Notes: a model not told the origin generated them from the letters alone. DNA of 64,000 nt from an uncultured Prevotellaceae bacterium (GCA_900318645.1 ONLH01000028.1:1-64000), one strand, 5' to 3'; shown: positions 1 to 8,952, numbered from the stretch's first letter. Translations and numbers: made by a program.

Positions 1-1
1 C

Positions 2-151
2 GGCATCGACGAGATGATGAGCGGCAAGACCGTTGCTGGCGTACGCTACTTCAACCTGGCTGGCCAGGAGATGACCGAGGCTAACGGCCTGACCATCGTC
101 GTTACCACCTACACCGACGGCACCACCAGCGCTGTTAAGGTTGTGAAGTAA
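2..151 (+). CDS. C-terminal tail of an exported protein (5' end outside window)
   Basis: Only the last 49 codons are visible, reading in one frame to a TAA. The end, with the pattern VRYFNLAGQE followed by GLTIVVTTYTDGT and VKVVK, resembles the beta-sandwich tails found at the C-terminus of many secreted or surface Bacteroidales proteins; these are related to type IX secretion sorting domains. The catalytic or binding part lies upstream of the window, so no function can be given. A hairpin terminator follows the stop. Confidence 0.7.
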   Translation, partial: GIDEMMSGKTVAGVRYFNLAGQEMTEANGLTIVVTTYTDGTTSAVKVVK

Positions 152-184
152 GACTTTAGCTGTTAGAGATAACAAACTGAATTG

Positions 185-218
185 TGGAGGCGCAAGATTT
201 TGCACCTCCACTTTTCTT
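185..218 (+). terminator. Rho-independent terminator
   Basis: TGGAGG and CCTCCA with inner GCAA/TTGC form a stem with one mismatch, followed by a T-rich run. It closes the transcript of the partial gene at the window start. Confidence 0.75.
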
Positions 219-274
219 ATTGAGGGTACGGTAAAGTTTTTCTCTAAAAAAGTCAATAATCAAAGATTATTGCT

Positions 275-282
275 TACTTTTG
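275..282 (+). promoter_or_regulatory. Bacteroidota -7 box TACTTTTG
   Basis: TACTTTTG matches the TAnnTTTG -7 element of the Bacteroidota sigma factor and lies 45 nt before the zinc-ribbon gene. No clear TTTG -33 element is seen at the usual distance. Confidence 0.5.
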
Positions 283-326
283 CAGATTGTAACAAAATGA
301 AGTTTAACCAAAAGCTATAATAAACG

Positions 327-1784
327 ATGAGATGTCAACATTGCGGACACGAAGTGCCCGACGATTCAGCCTTCTGTAATCACTGCGGTTACCGCATGAA
401 TCAACAGGTAAGGTGCAGTTACTGTCATGAACCCATGCCCCCCACATCAGTATTTTGCCCACATTGCGGCAAGGCCGTTGACAATGCCGTGAGCGTTGCC
501 AGCCAGGAACATGCTCCTGCCCGACAGGCCCAGCAGCCCACCTATAATGAGCAACGACGCGCTGCCGAGCGTCAAGCCGCCCGTCAGCCGATGAATGCGT
601 GGAAACAGCCCGAACCCGTTGAGGAAGAGGACGACGACGATAATGATGGCGGAGGCGGTTCCAACTTCAACCGCAACCTCATCATCGGTATTGTTGCAGC
701 AGTACTGCTCATTGCCTTGCTGAGCCTGTTGCGCCACTGCAACAGCCAGGAGAATGACCGTCTGGAAGCCCGTGCCGACAGTGCCGCCATGATTGCCGAC
801 AGCAGTCAGGAGCCGATGCAGATCCTCAATGCCGAATTGAGCCGCAACGGTATGACCGACGACAAGGCCTACACGGGCTGCGCCGTGAGGTTCAACAGTA
901 CTGACCCCGATACGCCCGAACGTATCGTCGGTGTTACCTATAAGGATGATACCGACCGCCCCTTCGTGAAAGTCTATACACTGACCCGTGACGGTGCCCA
1001 ATGGAAGACCGAACTGGCCCAGACCAAGTATTTCGACGGACGTTCCATCATCATGGACAACAGTTCGCTCATCGCCGATGCCATGAACGTGCCGCGTGCC
1101 GTAACCGTTGACGGCAAGCAATGCCTCTACTTTGCCTTCCTCAACCACCTGAAGGGTGCCGGCGAGGGCAACAACGGCCGCGTAACGCTTGCACTGTATG
1201 ATGTTGAGGGCAAGAAGATGACAACGCTGACCTACGACGGCCAGATACGTTCCCGCACCGACGGTCGCCAGTATGTCTATAGCCGCGGTCCGCTGGAGAA
1301 CACCAGCAGCAGTGAGCGCAGTTTCCTGCGCCAGGAGGCTGCCAGCATCGGTGCCATCAGGGTAGCCACCCAGGATGAGATTGACGCCGAGGAAGAGGCC
1401 AAAGCCAGGGAAGAGGAAGAAAAAGCCCTCGCTGGCGAGGAGAATGCCGACGCCAAGTGGAATCACGACAATGCTGAGAACATGGACAAGCTCAAGGAAG
1501 GCGAGGAAGTGAAGATGAAGCCCACCCAGTATGACAAGCCCATCATCAACATGAAGGAAATCAAGGACAAGCTCGAGAACGACCGCTATCTGGTATTCCT
1601 TGATACCAAAGGTTCGGTTGTCGGCTTCAACAAGAGCTCACGCAAGTACTTCACTGTTTACGCCGGCAAGAACGGTGCCGCCAGCAGCATCAGCTTCAGT
1701 GGTGACAACAACGTGCTCATCAAGACGCCCGGTGGTTCCATCACCTATGACCTCGTGCATGACCGTGCCAAATCTTCCAACTAA
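327..1784 (+). CDS. Double zinc-ribbon membrane protein
   Basis: The 485-residue product begins with two CxxC...CxxC zinc ribbons (CQHCGHE...CNHCGY and CSYCHEP...CPHCGK, residues 3-50). An acidic linker (EEEDDDDND) leads into one transmembrane helix near residues 118-136, and a large C-terminal region contains a Glu/Lys-rich stretch around residues 350-400. The architecture is that of the bacterial zinc-ribbon membrane proteins, with the ribbons cytosolic and the rest probably outside. The tail (residues 400-485) looks beta-rich. The role is unknown; binding of a partner through the ribbons is inference. A 36-codon membrane ORF follows after 9 nt and is probably cotranscribed. Confidence 0.75.
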   Translation: MRCQHCGHEVPDDSAFCNHCGYRMNQQVRCSYCHEPMPPTSVFCPHCGKAVDNAVSVASQEHAPARQAQQPTYNEQRRAAERQAARQPMNAWKQPEPVEEEDDDDNDGGGGSNFNRNLIIGIVAAVLLIALLSLLRHCNSQENDRLEARADSAAMIADSSQEPMQILNAELSRNGMTDDKAYTGCAVRFNSTDPDTPERIVGVTYKDDTDRPFVKVYTLTRDGAQWKTELAQTKYFDGRSIIMDNSSLIADAMNVPRAVTVDGKQCLYFAFLNHLKGAGEGNNGRVTLALYDVEGKKMTTLTYDGQIRSRTDGRQYVYSRGPLENTSSSERSFLRQEAASIGAIRVATQDEIDAEEEAKAREEEEKALAGEENADAKWNHDNAENMDKLKEGEEVKMKPTQYDKPIINMKEIKDKLENDRYLVFLDTKGSVVGFNKSSRKYFTVYAGKNGAASSISFSGDNNVLIKTPGGSITYDLVHDRAKSSN

Positions 1785-1793
1785 GAGAGAAAC

Positions 1794-1904
1794 ATGACTC
1801 CCGAAAAACGATATTATTTCTGGTTCTTCTTGAAGCTGAACCTCATCCTGGTGGGACTGCTTGCCCTGCTGTGGTGGCTCAATAATGTCGTGTATACGGG
1901 ATAA
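1794..1904 (+). CDS. 36-residue single-helix membrane peptide
   Basis: An ATG 9 nt after the upstream stop, preceded by a purine-rich AAGAGAGAA, opens a 36-codon frame. It encodes a basic/aromatic N-terminus (MTPEKRYYFWFF), one hydrophobic helix (LNLILVGLLALLWWL) and a short polar tail. The composition and the tight spacing behind the zinc-ribbon membrane gene favour a real small membrane protein, perhaps a partner of that protein. No family is recognised. The frame ends immediately before a TCTAGA-type spacer array. Confidence 0.5.
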   Translation: MTPEKRYYFWFFLKLNLILVGLLALLWWLNNVVYTG

Positions 1905-1907
1905 TAA

Positions 1908-1957
1908 CTAGAGAATCTAGAAGATCTAGAGAATCTAGATAGTCTAGACCGTCTAGC
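1908..1957. repeat. 9-bp tandem spacer array (TCTAGANNN)
   Basis: Five to six units of the form TCTAGANNN (TCTAGAAGA, TCTAGAGAA, TCTAGATAG, TCTAGACCG) fill the gap between the small membrane gene and the GNAT-like gene. A sister array of the same unit lies at the other end of the GNAT-like gene. Confidence 0.85.
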
Positions 1958-2014
1958 CTGGCGAATGCCAACCAGAGATTAAAAACTGGAAACTTACTAC
2001 AAATAATTAGAATA

Positions 2015-3145
2015 ATGGTTGAAATCAGAGAAATCCAACCCACCAAGCGCAACCTGCTCAAGTTTGTGCACTTCCCCATCGATGTCATCTACCGCGACAG
2101 CGAGTACTATGTTCCGCCGCTGGTCACCGATGAAGTGAACACCCTGCGACCCGACAAGAACCCGGCATTTGATTTCTGCGAGGCCACCTATTTCCTGGCT
2201 TACCGCAACGGGAAAATCGTGGGACGCATCGCCGGCATCATCAACAAGGTGGTCAACGAGCGCAACAACAAGAAAGAGGCCCGCTTCAGCTACATCGACT
2301 TCATTGACGATGCCGAGGTTGCCGACGCCCTCATCGATGCCGTGACCAAGTGGGCCAAGGGCAAAGGCATGGAACTCCTAACAGGTCCCCTAGGCTTCAC
2401 CGACATGGATCCCGAGGGTTTGCTCGTCGAGGGCTTTGACCGCATTGGCACCACAGGCGCCGTGTACAGCCACGCCTATTATCACAAGCACCTGGAGCGC
2501 TTGGGTTTCGTCAAGTATGTGGACTGGCTGGAGTTCCTGATCACCATCCCCAAAGAGGTTCCCGAGAAGATGCACCGCATCGCCACCCTGATAAGTCAAC
2601 GCATGAATGTGACGACCATCAAGTACACCGACCGCAAGCAACTGGTCAAGGACTACGGCGACGCCATCTTCAAACTGATCAACGTGGCCTATGACGAGTT
2701 GTTCGGCTACTCGCCGCTCACCGACAAGCAGATCAAGCACTATATCAAGATGTACCTGCCCTTCCTGCCGCTCGACGACCTGTCGATGGTCATCGACAAA
2801 GACACGCGCGAACTCGTCGGTGTGGGCATCACCATCCCCTCGATGTCCAAGGCACTCATCAAGAGCCGTGGCCGTCTGTTCCCCATGGGCTGGAAATACC
2901 TGCTTGACGCCTTCAAGCATAACAATGTGGTGGACCTGATGCTCATTGCCGTCAAGCCCGAGCTCCAGAACAAGGGTGTGAACTCACTCATCTTCGATGA
3001 CCTCATCCCCGTGTTCAACAAGCATGGCTACACCCATGCCGAGAGCAATCACGAGCTGGAACTCAACTCCAAGGTGCTCAAGCAATGGGAATACTTTGAG
3101 TATGACCAGCACAAGCGCCGCCGCGCCTATACCAAAGAAATTTAA
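2015..3145 (+). CDS. GNAT-superfamily acyltransferase-like protein
   Basis: The 376-residue soluble protein has the look of the Bacteroidota family annotated as N-acetyltransferase or GNAT-like. An N-terminal half carries FLAYRNGKIVGRIAGIIN (about residues 65-82), and a second half has an acetyltransferase-like core with LMLIAVKPELQNKGVNSLIFDDL (about residues 307-330), resembling the acetyl-CoA-binding region of GNAT folds. The substrate is unknown. The start was chosen as the ATG at the beginning of the conserved MVEIREI. TCTAGA-type spacer arrays bracket the gene on both sides. Confidence 0.6.
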   Translation: MVEIREIQPTKRNLLKFVHFPIDVIYRDSEYYVPPLVTDEVNTLRPDKNPAFDFCEATYFLAYRNGKIVGRIAGIINKVVNERNNKKEARFSYIDFIDDAEVADALIDAVTKWAKGKGMELLTGPLGFTDMDPEGLLVEGFDRIGTTGAVYSHAYYHKHLERLGFVKYVDWLEFLITIPKEVPEKMHRIATLISQRMNVTTIKYTDRKQLVKDYGDAIFKLINVAYDELFGYSPLTDKQIKHYIKMYLPFLPLDDLSMVIDKDTRELVGVGITIPSMSKALIKSRGRLFPMGWKYLLDAFKHNNVVDLMLIAVKPELQNKGVNSLIFDDLIPVFNKHGYTHAESNHELELNSKVLKQWEYFEYDQHKRRRAYTKEI

Positions 3146-3149
3146 CTAA

Positions 3150-3192
3150 CTAGAAGTCTAGATAATCTAGAGCATCTAGAAAATCTAGAAAA
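3150..3192. repeat. 9-bp tandem spacer array (TCTAGANNN)
   Basis: Units TCTAGATAA, TCTAGAGCA, TCTAGAAAA and TCTAGAAAA follow the GNAT-like stop codon and precede pgi. The unit is the same as in the array before the GNAT-like gene. Confidence 0.85.
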
Positions 3193-3222
3193 GAAACAGA
3201 AAACTCTTTAAAAACCAACAAT

Positions 3223-4548
3223 ATGAACGACAAGATTCAAGTTATCAGCAAATATGCCCTCGACGGAAAGACTGCCGAGTGTGCAAAGGCCCTGCGTGAA
3301 ACCGCCCTGGCTGCCAAACAGACTCTCGAGAGCGGCAGCGGTGCCGGCAACGACTTCCTGGGCTGGCTTCACCTGCCCAGCAGCATCGACGAGCAGCAGT
3401 TCCAGGCCATTGAGAAGAGCGCTGCCCAGTTGCGCAACGAGTGCGAGTACGTCATCAGCATCGGTATCGGTGGCAGCTACCTGGGTGGCAAGGCCGTTAT
3501 CGAGGCCCTGAGCAACCACTTTGCCGCTTACAGGCAGGATGGAGGCCCTAAGGTACTGTTCGCTGGCAGCAACATCGGCGAGGATTACCTGTATGACATG
3601 ATGGATTTGGTGCGTGGACACAAGTTCGGCATTATCGTCATCTCCAAGTCAGGTACTACGACCGAGCCCGCTATCGCCTTCCGTCTGTTCAAGGAGATGC
3701 TCGAGAAGCAGGAGGGCAAGGAATTTGCCCAGCGTAACATCGTTGCCATCACCGATGCACACCGTGGTGCCCTGCGTGGCCTCGCCACTCAGGAAGGCTA
3801 TGCCACCTTTGTCATCCCCGACAACGTGGGCGGCCGCTTCTCGGTTCTCACGCCTGTGGGTCTGCTGCCTATCGCTGTGGCTGGATTTGACATCCGTGCC
3901 CTGGTGGCTGGTGCTGTCGAGATGGAGCAAGGTGATGACGAGCAGGTGCTAGAATATGCCATCACCCGCAACGCCCTCTACCAGGACGGCAAGAAGATCG
4001 AGATTCTCGCCAACTTCACCCCGCGCCTGCACTTCCTCGCCGAATGGTGGAAGCAGCTCTACGGTGAGAGCGAAGGCAAGGACCACAAGGGCATTTTCCC
4101 TGCCAGCGTCGATTTCACTACCGACCTGCACAGCATGGGACAGATGATCCAGGACGGCGAGCGCACGCTCTTTGAGACCGTCCTCAGCGTGGGCGACCAG
4201 GAGCACGAGGTCATCATCCCCCGCGACGAGGAAGACCTTGACGGCCTGAACTACATCGCTGGCAAGAACGTGGACTACGTCAACAAGATGGCCGAGCTGG
4301 GCACCCGCCTGGCACACGTCGATGGCGGTGTACCCAACCTGATCATCACCATCCCCGCCCTGACCGAGCGCTTTGTGGGCCAGTTGATCTACTTCTTTGA
4401 GAAGGCCTGCGGCGTGAGCGGCTATATGCTGGGCGTGAACCCGTTTGACCAGCCCGGTGTCGAGGCTTACAAGAAGAACATGTTCGCCCTGCTCGAGAAG
4501 CCCGGCCACGAAGAGGCCACTAAGGCCATCCGTGCTAAACTCAGCTAA
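3223..4548 (+). CDS. pgi: Glucose-6-phosphate isomerase
   Basis: This cytosolic enzyme interconverts glucose-6-phosphate and fructose-6-phosphate in glycolysis and gluconeogenesis. At 441 residues it is the short form shared by Bacteroidota and Firmicutes. Sugar-phosphate binding is shown by [16 protein letters not shown] (about residues 81-96) and [11 protein letters not shown] (about 141-151). Family signatures follow: [15 protein letters not shown] (about 202-216), the segment [11 protein letters not shown] (about 301-311), and [18 protein letters not shown] near the C-terminus. It stands between a GNAT-like gene and a CoA-transferase gene on the same strand, with spacer arrays on each side. 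Confidence 0.97.
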   Translation: MNDKIQVISKYALDGKTAECAKALRETALAAKQTLESGSGAGNDFLGWLHLPSSIDEQQFQAIEKSAAQLRNECEYVISIGIGGSYLGGKAVIEALSNHFAAYRQDGGPKVLFAGSNIGEDYLYDMMDLVRGHKFGIIVISKSGTTTEPAIAFRLFKEMLEKQEGKEFAQRNIVAITDAHRGALRGLATQEGYATFVIPDNVGGRFSVLTPVGLLPIAVAGFDIRALVAGAVEMEQGDDEQVLEYAITRNALYQDGKKIEILANFTPRLHFLAEWWKQLYGESEGKDHKGIFPASVDFTTDLHSMGQMIQDGERTLFETVLSVGDQEHEVIIPRDEEDLDGLNYIAGKNVDYVNKMAELGTRLAHVDGGVPNLIITIPALTERFVGQLIYFFEKACGVSGYMLGVNPFDQPGVEAYKKNMFALLEKPGHEEATKAIRAKLS

Positions 4549-4562
4549 CTATTGGTCATTTG

Positions 4563-4609
4563 ATAACTAAAAACTGACAACTAAAAAACTTATAACTTAA
4601 AACTAATAA
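4563..4609. repeat. A-rich heptamer spacer (ACTnAnA units)
   Basis: The spacer between pgi and the CoA-transferase gene can be read as consecutive 7-nt units (ACTAAAA, ACTGACA, ACTAAAA, AACTTAT, AACTTAA, AACTAAT) with one extra A. Every second or third unit brings a TAA into another frame. Confidence 0.55.
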
Positions 4610-4610
4610 A

Positions 4611-6110
4611 ATGATTTATCCGATTCTTTCGGCCGAGGAAGCCGCCGAATTTGTACAAAATGGCTTCACAGTAGGTGTTTCGGGCTTTACATCACCCGGT
4701 TGTCCTCAAGCAGTGCCTGTTGCCATCGCCGAGCGCGCCAAGCGTGAGCATGAGGCAGGCCGCGAGTTCAAGATCAACCTCTTCTCCGGCGCATCGACCA
4801 GCGACCACATCGACGGTGAGCTGACACGTGCCGACGCCCTGAACTTCCGCACCCCTTACCAGTCACATCCCGATATGCGCAAGGCCATCAACGCCAACGC
4901 TATCCACTATAACGACCGCCACCTGAGCGAGCTGGCACAAGAGTTCCGCTATGGTTTCTACGGCAAGATGGACATCGCCATCGTTGAGGCTCAGAGCATC
5001 ACCGATGACGGCGAACTCGTGCTGGGTACCTCGATGGGTAACACCGCCACTTGGCTCAAGATGGCCGACAAGGTGATTGTAGAGGTCAACGACCAAATTC
5101 CCGAGAGCATCCTGGGTATGCACGACGTTTACACGCCGCTCGACCCGCCTTGCCGCCGCGAGATTCCAATCTACACGCCTCACGACCGCGTGGGTACTCC
5201 CACCGCCCATGTTGACCCCAAGAAGGTGCTGGGCGTTGTCAAGACTTCGCTGCCCATCAGCAAGGAGGGTGCCTTTACCCCCGTTGATGACGTGACCGCC
5301 GCCATCGGCCACAACGTGTGCGCTTTCCTCGTCAATGAGTTGAAGGCTGGTCGCATTCCCAAGGAGTTCCTGCCCCTGCAGAGTGGTGTGGGCAACATCG
5401 CCAACGCCGTGCTCGACGCCCTCGACAAGAGCGACGACATTCCTCCCTTTGAGATGTACACCGAGGTTATCCAGGACAGCGTGCTCGAGTTGCTCGAGAG
5501 CGGCAAGTGCAAGTTTGCCAGCACCTGCTCGATGACCTTCTCCAGCCAGGCCATGGATGAGTTCTTCAAGAAGGGCGAGGCCCTGCATGGCAAGGTGCTC
5601 ATGCGTCCCAGCGAGATCAGCAACAACCCCGAGGTGGTACGCCGTCTAGGTGTCATCACGATGAACACCGCCATCGAGGCCGACATCTACGGTCACATCA
5701 ATTCGACTCACGTGAGCGGTACACGCCTGATGAACGGTGTCGGCGGCTCGGGCGACTTCACCCGCAATGCCTACATCAGCATCTTCCTGTGCCCGTCGAT
5801 CAAGAAGGACGACTGCATCAGCACCATCGTGCCCATGGTTTCCTATCCCGACCACAACCCCCACTCGGTAGATATCATCATCACCGACCAGGGTATCGCC
5901 GACCTGCGCGGCAAGGATCCCGTTCAGAGTGCCCACGAAATCATCGAGAAGGCTGCTCATCCCGTTTATCGCCCCCTGTTGCGTGAGTACCTTAGCCTCG
6001 CCAAGAAGGGCCACGTGATGATGAACCCGGACATCGCCTTCGCTATGCACAGCACGCTGATTCACGACGGCGACATGCGCAAGACCGACTTCGCCAAGTT
6101 CATGAAGTAA
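4611..6110 (+). CDS. Acetyl-CoA hydrolase/transferase family (succinyl-CoA:acetate CoA-transferase type)
   Basis: The 499-residue protein belongs to the Cat1/AarC/SpcA branch of family I CoA-transferases. These move CoA between succinyl-CoA or propionyl-CoA and acetate through a glutamyl-CoA thioester. The probable catalytic Glu lies in EMYTEVIQD (about residues 281-289). The CoA-binding glycine-rich loop is NGVGGSGDFTRNAY (about 377-390), and LQSGVGNIANAVLDAL (about 256-271) is also typical. In a fermenting Bacteroidales this enzyme would conserve the thioester energy when succinate, acetate or propionate is made. Which acids it uses cannot be read from the sequence. Confidence 0.88.
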   Translation: MIYPILSAEEAAEFVQNGFTVGVSGFTSPGCPQAVPVAIAERAKREHEAGREFKINLFSGASTSDHIDGELTRADALNFRTPYQSHPDMRKAINANAIHYNDRHLSELAQEFRYGFYGKMDIAIVEAQSITDDGELVLGTSMGNTATWLKMADKVIVEVNDQIPESILGMHDVYTPLDPPCRREIPIYTPHDRVGTPTAHVDPKKVLGVVKTSLPISKEGAFTPVDDVTAAIGHNVCAFLVNELKAGRIPKEFLPLQSGVGNIANAVLDALDKSDDIPPFEMYTEVIQDSVLELLESGKCKFASTCSMTFSSQAMDEFFKKGEALHGKVLMRPSEISNNPEVVRRLGVITMNTAIEADIYGHINSTHVSGTRLMNGVGGSGDFTRNAYISIFLCPSIKKDDCISTIVPMVSYPDHNPHSVDIIITDQGIADLRGKDPVQSAHEIIEKAAHPVYRPLLREYLSLAKKGHVMMNPDIAFAMHSTLIHDGDMRKTDFAKFMK

Positions 6111-6147
6111 CTTAGGCTTTAGACGGCATCCGCATTCCCGCGGATTT

Positions 6148-6208
6148 AAAAACAAGAAATACAAGAAAAACAATTCAATCGATTGTAAATCTTGTATTTC
6201 TTGTTTTT
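6148..6208 (+). terminator. Long hairpin terminator
   Basis: A perfect 19-bp stem (left arm 6148-6166, right arm 6190-6208) is extended by an inner ACAAT/ATTGT pairing and ends in a T run. It lies 38 nt after the CoA-transferase stop codon. The outer arms are A-rich on the left and T-rich on the right, so it could act on both strands. Confidence 0.8.
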
Positions 6209-6219
6209 TGTTTATAAAT

Positions 6220-6420
6220 AACGTGAGTTCGACGAAAACAAGTTGCTGATACTCAACTCCTCCCCTAAGATTAGGGGAGGTGCCCGTCAGGGCGGAGGAG
6301 TATGATTTACCCTCAAATAACTTCCTCTTGGGGCATCAACGCCCCCTAACCCCCTCTTATCTAAGAGGGGGATTTGCTAATGTACTGATTGACAATCAAT
6401 AATTTCATCAAACTCACGTT
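6220..6420. mobile_element. MITE-like element with AACGTGAGTT terminal inverted repeats (copy 1)
   Basis: The 201-bp non-coding element begins with AACGTGAGTT and ends with its exact complement AACTCACGTT. Its core, from about 6259, has CCTCCCCTAAGATTAGGGG, then GTGCCCGTCAGGGCGGAGG, and ends in CCCCCTCTTATCTAAGAG. The trinucleotide AAT abuts both ends and could be a target-site duplication. A second copy lies at 52837-53003. There is no coding capacity, so it would depend on a transposase from elsewhere. Confidence 0.7.
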
Positions 6421-6423
6421 AAT

Positions 6424-6459
6424 TTAGGCGTTAGGAAGCATCCGCATCCTAACGCCTAA
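6424..6459 (-). terminator. Hairpin after the first FISUMP gene
   Basis: TTAGGCGTTAGGA (6424-6436) and TCCTAACGCCTAA (6447-6459) pair perfectly over 13 bp with a 10-nt loop. It lies 27 nt beyond the stop codon of the minus-strand lipoprotein gene. The arms are made of the same TTAGGnn heptamers seen in other spacers. Confidence 0.6.
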
Positions 6460-6485
6460 TTCTTATATCACCAAATACCTAAAGC

Positions 6486-7625
6486 CTACTTATCGTGGAC
6501 GGCGCGGATTGAGAAGTGCATGGCGCGCAACTGGTCAATAAACATGTTCTTTCCCGACAAGTCGCCAAGATTGGAATTGCAGTAGAACATCCAAGCAGTC
6601 TTTACCGTACTGTTGATGCCATAGCCGCGAGCCTCGGGGGGAGCGGGCGTCGGGCAGATGGTTGATGTCCAGTAGTAGCCCATCACATTGGTATGATATG
6701 GTCCGGCATGGAATCGGTCACTCAGGTCGTCACCGTAATATCCTGGCAGCGGCATGATGATGCTGTTGCCATTGGGCCCGATGACTTCATACCACTTGAT
6801 CTCGTTGCGGTTGCGCAATACCCACTGGCATTGCTCACACAACTCCTTGGCTTCGCTGTAGGTGGGCATGCGCCAGCCGTCACCCCAGTTGGCAGCCACG
6901 ATATCTAATGCCGAGCCACTGATATTCATTGGCGGTTCATTGCCTCCATAGTTCTCGGTGTTCCATGAGTAGGTTTGAGTCTGTGCATTATAACCAATGC
7001 CATTTCCTGCCCACAGCTTGCCCGTGGGATCACCCCAGGCATAGTGTCCGCCGAAACCCTCGACGGCCTTGGCACCCAGGTTGCAGTTGGCCCAATTCAC
7101 CGACAGGCCCAGGTCCACTTGTTCCAAGCACTCGGGCTTTTCGATTTTTTCTGTCTCAGTGGGTTCCGTTTCAACGTCAATAAGCCAGAACTCATAGGAC
7201 TTGAGTGAGCGAGTGCTTCGCTGCTGGCCATCCACCGAATTCATGCGGTTCAACTTCACATGGCAGACAATAATCCTCTCCATTTTACCATAGGCCTTGA
7301 CATAAGCACTGTAAATGCTGTCACACACCCTGATGACCGCGGCATCTTTGGCCTGACGAGTGTTATCCCCAGACGTGACGTCCTTTACCGCATTCTTCAT
7401 CTTCAGGACGGTTTTGGACAAGACATCCTCTTTGCCATTATCAGGCATCGTACCTTGATTATTATCTTGACTCTCGTGCAGGTTGAGGGGCACTTGAGAC
7501 TGTATATCCAAGTAGTAGCTGTAATCGCCTTCAGGCTCCTCGCTCACACACGAGGAGAACAACACTATCATAACGGACAGTAACGCCCAAATAGTCGTAT
7601 TGATTTTTCTCATAATTTTCTCCAT
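6486..7625 (-). CDS. FISUMP-domain lipoprotein, paralogue A
   Basis: A lipoprotein signal peptide (MRKINTTIWALLSVMI, then LFSSC as lipobox) starts five residues into the frame; the ATG of MRKINTT is therefore the likely start. The C-terminal half has the Fibrobacter succinogenes major paralogous domain: VDLGLSVNWANCNLGAKA (about residues 169-186), AWGDPTGKLWAGNGIGYN, WGDGWRMPTYSEAKELCEQC and YYWTSTICPTP. Such proteins sit on the outer membrane; the ligand is unknown. The gene is a tandem paralogue of the next gene, and the two share their N-termini, C-terminal domain and upstream region. Confidence 0.85.
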   Translation of the reverse strand: MEKIMRKINTTIWALLSVMIVLFSSCVSEEPEGDYSYYLDIQSQVPLNLHESQDNNQGTMPDNGKEDVLSKTVLKMKNAVKDVTSGDNTRQAKDAAVIRVCDSIYSAYVKAYGKMERIIVCHVKLNRMNSVDGQQRSTRSLKSYEFWLIDVETEPTETEKIEKPECLEQVDLGLSVNWANCNLGAKAVEGFGGHYAWGDPTGKLWAGNGIGYNAQTQTYSWNTENYGGNEPPMNISGSALDIVAANWGDGWRMPTYSEAKELCEQCQWVLRNRNEIKWYEVIGPNGNSIIMPLPGYYGDDLSDRFHAGPYHTNVMGYYWTSTICPTPAPPEARGYGINSTVKTAWMFYCNSNLGDLSGKNMFIDQLRAMHFSIRAVHDK

Positions 7626-7632
7626 TAGGGTT

Positions 7633-7735
7633 AATAATTCTTGATATCAATCATTTAAACAGTTGAAAACCAACTATACATTCATTACAATCTTTAGACC
7701 ACCGAGTCTTAAAGAAGTTTAATGGCCACATAATT
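7633..7735. repeat. Conserved upstream region of FISUMP paralogues (copy A)
   Basis: About 100 nt upstream of paralogue A are nearly the same as the upstream region of paralogue B at 8953-9052. Shared words include AAACAGTTGAAAACCAACTA and TACATTCATTACAATCTTTA. GTTGAAAACCAAC is a 5-bp hyphenated palindrome. It is probably the duplicated promoter/leader. No canonical TAnnTTTG box is evident. Confidence 0.8.
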
Positions 7736-7788
7736 ATTTACAGATAAAGATAGACACCTCAAAAAATCTTGAAAATTTTCTAAGCTAA

Positions 7789-8943
7789 CTAATACTTGTC
7801 GTGGACTGCGCGGATGGACATGTGGTATGCCCGTACATAGTCAACGAACGCTGGAGTCATGTCATCGCCATTATTGCTATTGAATCTGAAACTCCATGCT
7901 GTTACCACGTCATCATTAACACCATAACCTCGTTCCTCAGCTGTGCTTGGCGTCGGGCAACTGGTCGATGTCCAGTAGCTTCCCATTTCATTAACACCTA
8001 ATGGCCCCCTTTGGAAGCGGTATGTAGCATATAGATCATCACCATAGATTCCGGCCAGAGGCATGATGATGCTGTTGCCATTAGGACCGATGACCTCATA
8101 CCATTTGATGTCACCATACGTTTGCAGTTCCCACTGGCATTGCTCGCATAATTCCAGTGCTTCGCTATAACTGGGGATATGCCATCCCTCACCCCAATTT
8201 TGAGTTACAATGTCTAAATCGGTTTGGGCAATATCAGCTGGCGGATTGTTGCCACCATAATTATTGGTGTCCCATGTATAGCCATTGTCATCCCATCCAA
8301 TGCCTCGACCGGACCACAGAACGCCTGTAGGTTCTCCCCAAGCTAGGTGGGCACCATAATCACGAGGCTGTTTAGCACCAAGGTTGCAATTGGCCCAAAG
8401 GACAGACAGGCCCAAATCAACAGCCTCAAGCGATTCTGGCGGAGCCAAATAATCGTTGGAAGAAGAATCACCGTTGCCTCCACCATAACCTTCACGCCAG
8501 AACGAGTAGTATTTCAGCGTTACTGCATCCCCAATGGTTCCGTCACTATTCATGCGAGTGCGGATCAATTTGACAAAACAGATGACATTTCCTCTATTTT
8601 CGGGATTAATAACTGCATAGTTCTGATATAAACTGTCTAAAGTCGTGAACAAAGCAGCCTCTTTAATTTTGGTTTCAACTTGCAGAGAATCATTGTCAAC
8701 CACTGCCTGTTTCATGTAGTAAATAGTTCTGGATAAGCGGTCAAACAACGGATTAACCATCCCATTCTCATCTTCAGCATTTTCAGATAAATGCAGTCTC
8801 ACTTGGGACTGAATCTCTAAGTAGTATTTATACTCACTGGTGTCATTAACATCCTCGCCATCCTTGCATGAGGATGCAATCGCTATCATAACGGACAGTA
8901 ACGCCCAAATAGTCGTATTGATTTTTCTCATAATTTCACTCAA
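7789..8943 (-). CDS. FISUMP-domain lipoprotein, paralogue B
   Basis: The architecture matches the neighbouring paralogue: signal MRKINTTIWALLSVMIAI with lipobox ASSC, a divergent middle, then the FISUMP domain with VDLGLSVLWANCNLGAKQ, AWGEPTGVLWSGRGIGWD, WGEGWHIPSYSEALELCEQC and YWTSTSCPTP. The N-terminal 16 residues of the mature-start region are identical to those of paralogue A, while the linker (residues 35-165) has diverged. This points to tandem duplication followed by divergence of the exposed middle. A likely outer-membrane lipoprotein of unknown ligand. Confidence 0.85.
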   Translation of the reverse strand: MSEIMRKINTTIWALLSVMIAIASSCKDGEDVNDTSEYKYYLEIQSQVRLHLSENAEDENGMVNPLFDRLSRTIYYMKQAVVDNDSLQVETKIKEAALFTTLDSLYQNYAVINPENRGNVICFVKLIRTRMNSDGTIGDAVTLKYYSFWREGYGGGNGDSSSNDYLAPPESLEAVDLGLSVLWANCNLGAKQPRDYGAHLAWGEPTGVLWSGRGIGWDDNGYTWDTNNYGGNNPPADIAQTDLDIVTQNWGEGWHIPSYSEALELCEQCQWELQTYGDIKWYEVIGPNGNSIIMPLAGIYGDDLYATYRFQRGPLGVNEMGSYWTSTSCPTPSTAEERGYGVNDDVVTAWSFRFNSNNGDDMTPAFVDYVRAYHMSIRAVHDKY

Positions 8944-8952
8944 TTTGGGTTA

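Noticed and set aside
447-1466. 339-codon open frame antisense to the zinc-ribbon gene
   Set aside because: It is a by-product of biased codon use on the coding strand; the sense frame has clear zinc ribbons and a membrane helix.
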